Shown here: positions 56,259 to 64,000 of the stretch, one piece after another
How the letters are laid out: each line of letters begins with the position of its first letter
How positions within the stretch are numbered: position 1 is the first letter of the stretch
Assembly (NCBI RefSeq): GCF_003987345.1
Contig: NZ_PIPP01000003.1
Span: 62,001 to 126,000 of the forward strand
Source: Aliidiomarina shirensis
GTDB taxonomy: Bacteria > Pseudomonadota > Gammaproteobacteria > Enterobacterales > Alteromonadaceae
Length of the DNA: 64,000 bases
Direction: 5' to 3'
Program-made: the position numbers and the translations under genes
Notes under the pieces: generated by a model
What the model was told of the DNA's origin: nothing
Seen by the model: only the letters and a program-made list of their open reading frames with translations
Databases searched by the model: none

Positions 56259-58349
56259 CTAAACTTGAGCGTATCGATCTTTATCCGGAAGCCAGCGCAA
56301 CATAAGTGCACTGCTTTGCTGCGGATATTCACTAAACAACTGCTGAGCTAACGTTCTAATTTGCGGAAGTAGATCACTATCGCGGGTTAAATCGGCAACT
56401 TTCATTTGTACCAACCCAGTTTGTTTCGCACCGAGTAATTCACCCGGACCGCGCAATTCTAAATCCCGTTCCGCTATCACAAAACCATCATTGCTCTCGC
56501 GCAATACCGATAAGCGCTCGTTTGCTTGCTTCGATAGTGGTGTTTTATAAAGTAACACGCAATGGCTCGCCACCGAACCTCGGCCCACTCTACCGCGTAA
56601 TTGATGCAGCTGCGCTAAGCCCAAACGCTCTGGGTTTTCAATGATCATCAAGCTAGCGTTGGGAACATCCACCCCGACCTCAATAACGGTGGTAGCCACG
56701 AGTAAATCCAGCTCATGTGCTTTGAATTGCTGCATCACCGCTTCTTTCTCGGCGCTTTTCTGCCGCCCGTGTACCAGCCCCACACGCAAATCAGGCAGTT
56801 CTTGTTGCAAATACAGCGCCGTATCTTCCGCCGCTTGGCATTGCAACACATCTGATTCTTCAATTAACGTGCACACCCAATAGACCTGACGACCTTCATT
56901 CTTTACCGCATCGTGTAACCGTTGTACCACTTCTGGCCGACGGCTATCGGGAATCGCTACGGTTTGTACCGGTGTTCTCCCGGGTGGAAGTTCATCAATA
57001 ATCGACGTAGACAAATCCGCATACGCGGTCATGGCCAGCGTGCGCGGAATCGGCGTAGCCGTCATTACTAATTGATGCGGGTGCAATCCTTGTTGCTCGC
57101 CTTTTTCGCGTAAGGCTAAGCGCTGATGTACGCCAAAACGATGCTGCTCATCGATAATAACCAGGGCTAAATTATGAAAGTGAACCGCCTCTTGAAAGAG
57201 TGCGTGGGTTCCTACCACGAAACGAATATCGCCTTGCGCGAGCGCCGTTAATGTAGTTTCGCGTGCTTTACCTTTCTGTTTGCCAGCAAGCCAGCCTACT
57301 TGGATACCCAAGGGCTCTAACCACATCGCAAAGCTCCGTGCGTGTTGTTCTGCGAGAAGCTCAGTGGGTGCCATTAACGCTACTTGGTAACCGGCTTCTA
57401 ACGGCGAAAGTGCAGCCAACGCGGCTACCAACGTTTTACCTGAACCGACATCGCCTTGCACCAATCGCAGCATGGGCATCGGCGATTGCATATCGGTCTC
57501 AATTTCTGCCACTACGCGAGCTTGTGCTGCGGTAGGCGAGAAAGGTAACTGCGCCAGCAATGCTTGTTTCAATTTTTTCGGAGCCGGTAACCCAACTGCT
57601 TTCACGGCCTGCGCTTGCTGCCTTGCCTGTAACATACTGAGCTGATGCGCTAGTAGCTCTTCAAGCGCCAAACGCCGTTGAGCGGGGTGCAAGCCTTCCA
57701 GTAACTGTTGTTGGTCACTATCCGTAGGTGGTGCATGCAACACCCGAATTGCTTCCTGCAAGTTAGGTAAGCCTTGGCGCAACGATTCCGGTAGCAGCTC
57801 CGGCAAACTTTTGGAATTCAAATAGCTCAGTGCCTGCATAGCAAGATTGCGCAAGGTAAGTTGGTGCACGCCCTCGGTGGCCGGATATATCGGCGTAAGG
57901 CTTTCATCTACCTGAATTGGTTCGCCTGGCTGCAAGCTTTTATAATCCGGGTGCACCATTTCTGGCCCAGTAGGCCCGGGCCGAATTTCACCATAAAGCT
58001 GAACGGTAAGGCCTTTCTCTAACTGCTTTTGCTGGGCCGCGCTAAAACGAAAAAATCGCAGTGTAAGCGTGCCACTGCGATCGTTTACCCGTACTAACAA
58101 TGCCCGGCGGCGGCCAAAATGCACCCGGTTATCCAACACCTCGGCTACTACAGTAGCGTACTCTCCGGTTCGTAGAGCCGCTATCGGGGTTACCCGCGTG
58201 CGATCTTGATAACGCGAAGGCAAATGAAACAGCACATCTTGCACCGTATTCAGGCCTAAGCGCTGCAATTTCTCACCCATTTTCGCCCCCACACCTTTCA
58301 GGGTGGTTATCGAAATTTCAGCCAGTGCCGAAAGGTTACTCATAGGCAT
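56259..58349 (-). CDS. recG: ATP-dependent DNA helicase RecG
   Basis: A 696-residue protein (E. coli 693). N-terminal wedge/OB domain about 1-190 for branched DNA; then helicase motifs: GDVGSGKT, MAPTELLAEQH, DEQHRFG, TATPIPRT, VATTVIEVGVDVPNA and QLRGRVGRG. It remodels stalled forks and Holliday junctions. Begins 30 bases after the GNAT/nitrilase gene, same strand. A second ATG two codons in is an equally likely start. Confidence 0.96.
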   Translation of the reverse strand: MPMSNLSALAEISITTLKGVGAKMGEKLQRLGLNTVQDVLFHLPSRYQDRTRVTPIAALRTGEYATVVAEVLDNRVHFGRRRALLVRVNDRSGTLTLRFFRFSAAQQKQLEKGLTVQLYGEIRPGPTGPEMVHPDYKSLQPGEPIQVDESLTPIYPATEGVHQLTLRNLAMQALSYLNSKSLPELLPESLRQGLPNLQEAIRVLHAPPTDSDQQQLLEGLHPAQRRLALEELLAHQLSMLQARQQAQAVKAVGLPAPKKLKQALLAQLPFSPTAAQARVVAEIETDMQSPMPMLRLVQGDVGSGKTLVAALAALSPLEAGYQVALMAPTELLAEQHARSFAMWLEPLGIQVGWLAGKQKGKARETTLTALAQGDIRFVVGTHALFQEAVHFHNLALVIIDEQHRFGVHQRLALREKGEQQGLHPHQLVMTATPIPRTLAMTAYADLSTSIIDELPPGRTPVQTVAIPDSRRPEVVQRLHDAVKNEGRQVYWVCTLIEESDVLQCQAAEDTALYLQQELPDLRVGLVHGRQKSAEKEAVMQQFKAHELDLLVATTVIEVGVDVPNASLMIIENPERLGLAQLHQLRGRVGRGSVASHCVLLYKTPLSKQANERLSVLRESNDGFVIAERDLELRGPGELLGAKQTGLVQMKVADLTRDSDLLPQIRTLAQQLFSEYPQQSSALMLRWLPDKDRYAQV

Positions 58350-58379
58350 CGCGCCGCCAATTGGAAGAGGCTTAGGGTT

Positions 58380-59906
58380 TTAATCCCACTTACGAACAAC
58401 ATCATATAAATCCGTACGGCGATCTTTTAAGTTCGTTACCGAGCCTTCATTATGCAAATACTTCAATTCATCTAAGTTCAAATCAGAGAACATCAACATT
58501 TCGGTATTCGGTGTGGTTTCCGACATCACCGCATCGTGTGGGAACGCAAAATCAGAAGGCGAAAATACCGATGATTGTGCATATTGCACATCTAGGCTTT
58601 CTACTTCTGGCAAGTTACCCACACTACCGCAAATTACCACATAACACTCGTTCTCTACCGCGCGGGCCTGAGCACAGTGGCGCACACGTAAATATGCGTT
58701 ACGGGTATCGGTCCAGAACGGTACAAATAGAATCTCAAGGCCTTCATCGGCCATCAAACGGCCCAGCTCCGGAAATTCCACATCGTAACAAATCAAAATA
58801 CCAACACGGCCGGCGTCGGTTTGGAATACCTGAACTTTATCACCGCCTTCAATAACCCAATCACGCTTTTCATGCGGGGTAATATGAATCTTCCTTTGTT
58901 CTTCTACCGAGCCATCGCGGCGGCACAAATAGGTTACGTTATACAGTGAATCGCCTTCACTCAACGGCATTGAACCGGTAACGATATTCACGTTATAGCT
59001 CACAGCCATTTGCGACATTTCTTTGCGGAAACGTTCGGTGAAGCCAGCAAGGAACCGGATAGCACTCATTTGCTGGCCTTCTTTTGAAAGCCCCATCAAT
59101 GGTGCGTTGAAAAACTCAGGGAACAATACGAAATCACTTTTATAACTGGAAACCGCATCCACGAAGTATTCTACTTGTTGCAACAGTTCTTCTACGGATT
59201 TCACAGCCCGCATTTGCCATTGCACGGCGCCGATACGAACATTGCGCGAACGCGAATGAATAACGGTTTCCGAAGCCTCATACAGGAAGTTACTCCACTC
59301 TAACAACGTGGCGTATCCCTTCGAGCGCTTATCTTCTGGCAAATATTTATAAAGCAGGCGCTTTACTACAAAATCATTCGCAAGCTGAAAGCTCAAAATC
59401 GGATCGTATACCTCGCGGCGGCGCACTTTCTCTAGATATTGGCTTGCGGTTATTTCATCGGCGTACTTATGGAAGTTTACAATACGGCCACCGGCCAAAA
59501 TTGCTTTCAAGTTTTGCTGAATACAGAGTTCTTTGCGGGCATCATACAAACGGCGGCCTAAACGATAGCCACGATAATCGGGGTGAATCAGTACATCAAG
59601 GCCATACAGAGCATCGCCTTCTGCTTCATTCAAGATTTTATCGCGCTTGCTCAACAAGTCGTCATATTGGTGCGGGTTGCTGAACTTATCGTAAATAACG
59701 CGTACAGTTAGTGCTACGCCAACAATAACGCCATTATCTTCTAGGCAAATTTGGCCTTCAGGGAAATCGCGAATGAGTGCATGAATCGTATGCTCTTCCC
59801 AAGCACCACCGATGTCATCGTAAACACGATCCATGAGTGCTTTAAGCTGCGGGTAATCTTCATCACGTAAGTTACGTAGCTGTAAATGTAGATCTTCTGG
59901 GCTCAT
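58380..59906 (-). CDS. GNAT acetyltransferase-carbon-nitrogen hydrolase fusion
   Basis: I start at ATG 59906 (AGAGAG upstream), giving 508 residues; the frame is open 40 codons further up. Residues 1-200 form a GNAT acetyltransferase (LHLQLRNLRDEDYPQL; acetyl-CoA motif YRGYRLGRRLYDARK). Residues about 215-508 form a nitrilase-superfamily domain with the catalytic Glu in LFPEFF, Lys in EQRKIHITPHEK and Cys in GILICYDVEFPE. Fusions of this kind are widespread in proteobacteria, but the substrate is not known. It may be co-transcribed with recG. Confidence 0.88.
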   Translation of the reverse strand: MSPEDLHLQLRNLRDEDYPQLKALMDRVYDDIGGAWEEHTIHALIRDFPEGQICLEDNGVIVGVALTVRVIYDKFSNPHQYDDLLSKRDKILNEAEGDALYGLDVLIHPDYRGYRLGRRLYDARKELCIQQNLKAILAGGRIVNFHKYADEITASQYLEKVRRREVYDPILSFQLANDFVVKRLLYKYLPEDKRSKGYATLLEWSNFLYEASETVIHSRSRNVRIGAVQWQMRAVKSVEELLQQVEYFVDAVSSYKSDFVLFPEFFNAPLMGLSKEGQQMSAIRFLAGFTERFRKEMSQMAVSYNVNIVTGSMPLSEGDSLYNVTYLCRRDGSVEEQRKIHITPHEKRDWVIEGGDKVQVFQTDAGRVGILICYDVEFPELGRLMADEGLEILFVPFWTDTRNAYLRVRHCAQARAVENECYVVICGSVGNLPEVESLDVQYAQSSVFSPSDFAFPHDAVMSETTPNTEMLMFSDLNLDELKYLHNEGSVTNLKDRRTDLYDVVRKWD

Positions 59907-60082
59907 TCGATTTCTCTCTGTTATTTCATTACTGCTGGGCACTACTTCAATTCGTTGTAGCTGTGCCTTCAGTGTACACCGATTCAAGGTTGCACGGAAA
60001 ACATCTGTATGAATTCTTGCTTGCAAGCTCGGGTTAAGATGTTTATGCTTCTGGACGTCTAAAAATAAAAATTAGGATATTT

Positions 60083-61441
60083 ATGTCATCAACGCCAACC
60101 ACACCCATTAAACCTCGCGCCGTGGCCCTATTGCCACTTGGATTATTTCTCGCTCTCTTTCTAGGTACTGGAATTTATTTCCATTTCGATGGCGTTGATA
60201 TGGCGTTCTATCAGCTGGCGAGCCCTGTTGCTATTATGCCAGCGATTATTCTTGCCATTATCTTAAGCAAACAACGCATTAACGATCGCATCGAAACCTT
60301 TGTGGCCGGTGTTGGCCACAATAATATCATTACCATGTGTTTGATTTATTTGCTGGCGGGTGCATTTTCTACAGTAGCGGCGGCCACCGGTGGTGTTGAT
60401 GCGATGGTAGCGCTTGGGTTAAGTATTATCCCAGCATCGTTCATTTTACCCGGTATATTCTTAATAGCGGCGGTGGTTTCAACCGCGATGGGAACCTCCA
60501 TGGGTACCTTAGCTGCATTAGCACCTGTTGCGCTTGGATTAAGCCAAGCTGCCGGCATTAACCCTGCACTCATGGCCGGTGTGTTGGTAAGTGGTGCTAT
60601 GTTTGGTGATAACCTTTCATTCATTTCAGATACCACCATTGCCGCTACCCGTACCCAAGGCTGTGAAATGAAGGATAAGTTTAAAGCTAACCTACGCATC
60701 GCCGTGCCGGCCGCTATTCTAACTATTATAGTGCTTTCGTTTTTCGATACTGGCAGTGCTCCCATTGATGTGCCAGAAGCAAATTTCTGGTTGGCACTTC
60801 CTTACTTTTTCATAATTGCACTGGCAGTAAGCGGCTTAAACGTATTTGTAGTGCTAACACTGGGCATTATTTTAGCCGCTGTATTTGGCTTTGTTGCGGT
60901 AGATTATGAGCTCGTAGCCTTTAGCCAAGATGTGTATCTTGGCTTTACCAGCATGCAGGAAATCTTCTTACTATCATTGTTAATTGGTGGTTTATCAGCG
61001 TTAATTCGCCAACAAGGTGGTTTAAAGTTCTTATCGAACACAGTTGAGCGCATCACCAGCCGTTTGAGCAAACGCGCAGATCGTTCCGCCTCGTTCGGAA
61101 TTGTGGGCTTAACCGCATTAACCGACCTTGCCGTAGCCAACAACACAGTTACCATATTGATCTCAGGGGAAGTAAGTAAGCGCCTTGCTAAAGAGGGAAA
61201 CATTGCACCAAAACAAGCCGCGAGCTATCTCGATATTGCGGCTTGTGTTGTGCAGGGTGTGTTGCCATACGGGGCGCAAGCGCTTCTAATGGGTGCTACC
61301 TTTGGTATTTCACCATTAGCCGTAAGTTTAAATACCTTTTACTGCTTTATCTTAGGCGTTGTTGCTATCGCTGCAATCTTCATTATTGGCCCAATCAAAG
61401 CTGAGCCTGAAGCGGCGGCCGAACAAGAGCCCGCGGTGTAG
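60083..61441 (+). CDS. nhaC: NhaC-family sodium/proton antiporter
   Basis: A 452-residue inner-membrane protein with about 11-12 helices. NhaC/ion-transporter motifs include GHNNIITMCLIYLLAGAF, TAMGTSMGTLAALAPVAL (two lines within residues 75-160), MFGDNLSFISDTTIAATRTQG and a late VQGVLPYGAQALLMG. It likely expels sodium in exchange for protons, useful in a marine bacterium. AGGA precedes the ATG. Monocistronic, with a strong terminator. Confidence 0.87.
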   Translation: MSSTPTTPIKPRAVALLPLGLFLALFLGTGIYFHFDGVDMAFYQLASPVAIMPAIILAIILSKQRINDRIETFVAGVGHNNIITMCLIYLLAGAFSTVAAATGGVDAMVALGLSIIPASFILPGIFLIAAVVSTAMGTSMGTLAALAPVALGLSQAAGINPALMAGVLVSGAMFGDNLSFISDTTIAATRTQGCEMKDKFKANLRIAVPAAILTIIVLSFFDTGSAPIDVPEANFWLALPYFFIIALAVSGLNVFVVLTLGIILAAVFGFVAVDYELVAFSQDVYLGFTSMQEIFLLSLLIGGLSALIRQQGGLKFLSNTVERITSRLSKRADRSASFGIVGLTALTDLAVANNTVTILISGEVSKRLAKEGNIAPKQAASYLDIAACVVQGVLPYGAQALLMGATFGISPLAVSLNTFYCFILGVVAIAAIFIIGPIKAEPEAAAEQEPAV

Positions 61442-61473
61442 TTTTGCCATGCTAATATAATATTTAGCCCACA

Positions 61474-61499
61474 AAAAACGCCCATCAGGGCGTTTTTTT
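61474..61499. terminator. Bidirectional terminator between nhaC and ridA
   Basis: A perfect AAAAACGCCC/GGGCGTTTTT stem with loop ATCA and T-runs on both strands serves the convergent nhaC and spoT-ridA units. Confidence 0.93.
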
Positions 61500-61520
61500 G
61501 TAACGCTTCACATCTATTGT

Positions 61521-61913
61521 TTAGTTGGTAGTGGGTAATTCCATCACGCCATCAATTTCAATTTGCGAGCCTTTCGGCAAGCCAGATACTTCAATAGCGG
61601 CACGCGCCGGGTATGGTGTAGTGAAGTGGCTTGCCATTACCTCATTTACCACAGCGAAATTGCTTAAATCCGTTAGATAAATTTGTACTTTCACCATATC
61701 TTGTAACTCACCACCGGCCGCTGCACACACCGCGCTTAGGTTCTTAAATACTTGCTCAGCTTGGGCGCAGAAATCATCCGAAACCATTTCCATGGTTTCT
61801 GGAACCAACGGTATTTGGCCAGAAAGATATACCGTAGTGCCTATTTTAATGGCTTGTGAATATGTGCCGATAGCAGCTGGTGCTTTATCGGTAGCAATAA
61901 TAACTTTCGACAT
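61521..61913 (-). CDS. ridA: RidA enamine/imine deaminase
   Basis: A 130-residue protein of the RidA/YjgF family. Signatures include [25 protein letters not shown] and the catalytic arginine in [15 protein letters not shown], with the final EIDG. It hydrolyses reactive enamine/imine by-products of PLP enzymes such as threonine dehydratase. It follows spoT by one base, a common arrangement in this group. Confidence 0.95.
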   Translation of the reverse strand: MSKVIIATDKAPAAIGTYSQAIKIGTTVYLSGQIPLVPETMEMVSDDFCAQAEQVFKNLSAVCAAAGGELQDMVKVQIYLTDLSNFAVVNEVMASHFTTPYPARAAIEVSGLPKGSQIEIDGVMELPTTN

Positions 61914-61914
61914 A

Positions 61915-64000
61915 TTATTTCCTTAAACGAGAAACTCGCTGTACATGCGGCATCTTGCGAATTTGCCGCATTACATCAGCAAGATGTTTGCGATCATTAA
62001 TGGTTAATGCCACATCAATGTAATAAACACTGGAATCAATTTCTTCGGTTTTCAAACCGTGAATATTACAGCCAGTACGAGCAATTTGTTGAGTTAGCTG
62101 CGCCAATGCGCCTTGGTGATTTACCACTTCCACACGAATTTCAGAAACAAACTGGGAATCAGGCTTGTTATCCCATTGTACTGGGAAGTAGCGGCCCGGT
62201 TCTTCTTCGTGTCCGCGCACGTTCTTACACTCACGGCGGTGAATAACTAAGCCACGCCCCGGGCTTACGTGAGCAATGATATCATCGCCCGGAATTGGCC
62301 GGCAGCATTTCGCGAATGATAGCAATAAGCCATCAGCCCCTTTAATGGCTAAACTGCGGCCATGTTCATCATCGCCCGCAGCCGCTTTCAACCGTTGCTC
62401 ATCACCAATTAGACGGCGAACTACGGCCACGCCCATCAAGTTTCCGAGGCCGATATCGCGCAACAAACTTTGTTTATCTTCACGCTTTAATTCTTGCGCA
62501 ACACGAACAAACTCCGATTCTTTAATATCGTTCATATTCACGGTACCAAGCGATGCGCGAAGCAAGCGTTCGCCTAAAACCAACGCTTCATCAAATTCTT
62601 GGTTCTTCAAATACTGGCGGATCTTCAACCGCGCTTTTCCGGTAACTACAAAGTTCAACCAAGCAATGTTTGGCCGCGAGCCAGGTGCCGTTCGAATCTC
62701 AACGGTTTGCCCCGTTTCTAAGGGCTTGCTTAATGAATACGCTTTATGGTTAACGCGTGCGCCGATACAGGTGTTGCCAATATCCGTGTGAACCGCATAC
62801 GCAAAATCTACCGCGGTGGCACCCTGTGGTAATTCGATAATGCGGCCATCAGGGGTGAATACATATATTTCATCAGGGAATAAATCTGATTTTACATTCT
62901 CAATAAATTCAAATGAGTTACCTGCGCTTTGCTGCAGCTCAATAAGGCTCTGCATCCATTTTTGCGCCCGCACTTGAGCGGTGGTGTTGTTATCTTCAAT
63001 ATCTTTATATAACCAATGCGCGGCCACGCCACGATCGGCCATTAAATCCATTTCTTCGGTGCGAATTTGAATTTCTACCGGCACCCCGTGCGGGCCTTTC
63101 AACGAGGTATGCAACGATTGATAGCCATTTGATTTTGGAATCGCAATGTAATCTTTGAAGCGGGTTTCAATGGGCTTATACAAATTATGAACCGCACCCA
63201 ATACGCGATAACAGGTATCTACGGAATCAACGATTACACGGAATGCATAGATATCCATCACTTGCGTGAACTTCAACTCCTTGTTCAACATCTTTTTATA
63301 GATGCTGTATAGATGCTTCTCTCGGCCGTATACCCGTGCACGGATCCCCATTTCACCAAGGCGTGATAAAACTTCATCGTGAGTGCGTTCTAGCAACGCT
63401 TTGCGATTGCCGCGGGCTTTGCGAACTTGGCTATCGAGTAGGCGCGCGCGCCATGGGTAAAGCGCATGAAAGCCTAAGGTTTCAAGCTCATTTTTAATAT
63501 TGTGGATACCCAAGCGGTGCGCCAACGGTGCATAAATCTCAAGTGTTTCGCGGCCGATTCGACGGCGCTTATCTGGCCGCAGCGAACCTATAGTGCGCAT
63601 ATTGTGCGTTCTATCCGCCAGCTTAATAAGAATCACACGAATATCTTGCACCATCGCCATAATCATCTTGCGATAGTTTTCGATTTGGTGCTCTTCTTTA
63701 CTATTAAACTGCAGCTTATCCAGCTTCGATACGCCTTCAACGAGCTCAGCTACCGTAGCGCCGAATTGTTCGGCAAGATCTTCTTGGGTTACTGGGGTAT
63801 CTTCTATCACATCGTGCAGTAACGCAGCCATAAGGGTTTCATGGTCAAGCCGCATCTCGGCAAGCATACATGCTACTGCAACTGGGTGGGTAATGTAGGG
63901 CTCACCGCTTTGGCGTTTTTGCTCACCGTGCGCATCAAAAGCCACAACAAAAGCCTGTTCAAGGCGTGTTACTTGATCAGCAGGTAAATAAGCTTCGGTT
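61915..64000 (-). CDS. spoT: Bifunctional (p)ppGpp synthetase/hydrolase SpoT, 5'-truncated by the window edge
   Basis: At least 695 residues are visible; the frame stays open through position 64000, and alignment with E. coli SpoT suggests only about the first 12 residues lie outside. HD hydrolase domain: [25 protein letters not shown] and [10 protein letters not shown]. Synthetase domain: [25 protein letters not shown] and [10 protein letters not shown]. Then TGS ([20 protein letters not shown]), a helical/zinc-finger-like region ([10 protein letters not shown]) and a C-terminal ACT domain. It sets the level of the alarmone (p)ppGpp. ridA follows one base on. Confidence 0.96.
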   Translation of the reverse strand, partial: TEAYLPADQVTRLEQAFVVAFDAHGEQKRQSGEPYITHPVAVACMLAEMRLDHETLMAALLHDVIEDTPVTQEDLAEQFGATVAELVEGVSKLDKLQFNSKEEHQIENYRKMIMAMVQDIRVILIKLADRTHNMRTIGSLRPDKRRRIGRETLEIYAPLAHRLGIHNIKNELETLGFHALYPWRARLLDSQVRKARGNRKALLERTHDEVLSRLGEMGIRARVYGREKHLYSIYKKMLNKELKFTQVMDIYAFRVIVDSVDTCYRVLGAVHNLYKPIETRFKDYIAIPKSNGYQSLHTSLKGPHGVPVEIQIRTEEMDLMADRGVAAHWLYKDIEDNNTTAQVRAQKWMQSLIELQQSAGNSFEFIENVKSDLFPDEIYVFTPDGRIIELPQGATAVDFAYAVHTDIGNTCIGARVNHKAYSLSKPLETGQTVEIRTAPGSRPNIAWLNFVVTGKARLKIRQYLKNQEFDEALVLGERLLRASLGTVNMNDIKESEFVRVAQELKREDKQSLLRDIGLGNLMGVAVVRRLIGDEQRLKAAAGDDEHGRSLAIKGADGLLLSFAKCCRPIPGDDIIAHVSPGRGLVIHRRECKNVRGHEEEPGRYFPVQWDNKPDSQFVSEIRVEVVNHQGALAQLTQQIARTGCNIHGLKTEEIDSSVYYIDVALTINDRKHLADVMRQIRKMPHVQRVSRLRK

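Overview
The window reads as chromosomal DNA of a marine gammaproteobacterium of the order Alteromonadales, most likely close to Idiomarina/Aliidiomarina. This rests on the blocks trxA/rhlB/gppA, ubiEJB-tatABC-tatD, spoT-ridA and ubiD-fre, on Rho, RhlB, UbiE and SpoT sequences that closely resemble the enterobacterial proteins, and on two large TonB-dependent receptors. The genus is an inference. I saw no tRNA, rRNA, CRISPR array, integrase or intact insertion sequence.

Layout. 1-3.7 kb: a YebC/YeeN-type regulator, DsbG, a Sel1/TonB_C periplasmic protein and a Tag-like DNA glycosylase. 3.7-5.7 kb: an AT-rich insert with one large DUF4365-like (PD-(D/E)XK-type) protein. 5.8-18 kb: housekeeping and envelope genes (gor, a possible outer-membrane protein, an orphan mlaC, udk-nupC, cfa, pheA, an ExeM-type secreted nuclease lipoprotein, dps, trhO). 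18-22 kb: the ktrAB potassium uptake pair, facing a two-component pair whose kinase is a shortened KdpD. 22.8-28.2 kb: a five-gene thiamine salvage operon (TonB receptor, YkoF-like binder, PnuT, ThiK-like kinase, MFS permease) led by a clear TPP riboswitch. 28.3-36.1 kb: a divergent locus of secreted cyanophycinase, TonB receptor, YfcC-type permease and isoaspartyl-dipeptidase-like enzyme. I read it as a complete cyanophycin utilisation system: depolymerise outside, import the beta-Asp-Arg dipeptide, split it inside. 36.1-38.3 kb: fre and ubiD. 38.5-42 kb: an AT-rich island of Rhs fragments, a likely immunity gene and three unknown small secreted or membrane proteins. 42.2-64 kb: conserved core (rho, trxA, rhlB, gppA, hemB, a 7TM diguanylate cyclase, tatD, an unknown coiled-coil protein, tatCBA, ubiB, ubiJ, ubiE, recG, a GNAT/nitrilase fusion, nhaC, ridA and spoT, which runs off the right edge).

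The most notable items are the cyanophycin locus, whose dipeptidase lacks the first histidine of the HxH metal motif and has Glu where E. coli IadA has its carboxylated Lys; the riboswitch operon with a hairpin that would bury the ribosome-binding site; the Ktr system beside a Kdp-type sensor with no kdp genes in view; and the decayed Rhs/immunity island. All functional calls come from reading the sequence. No database search was run.
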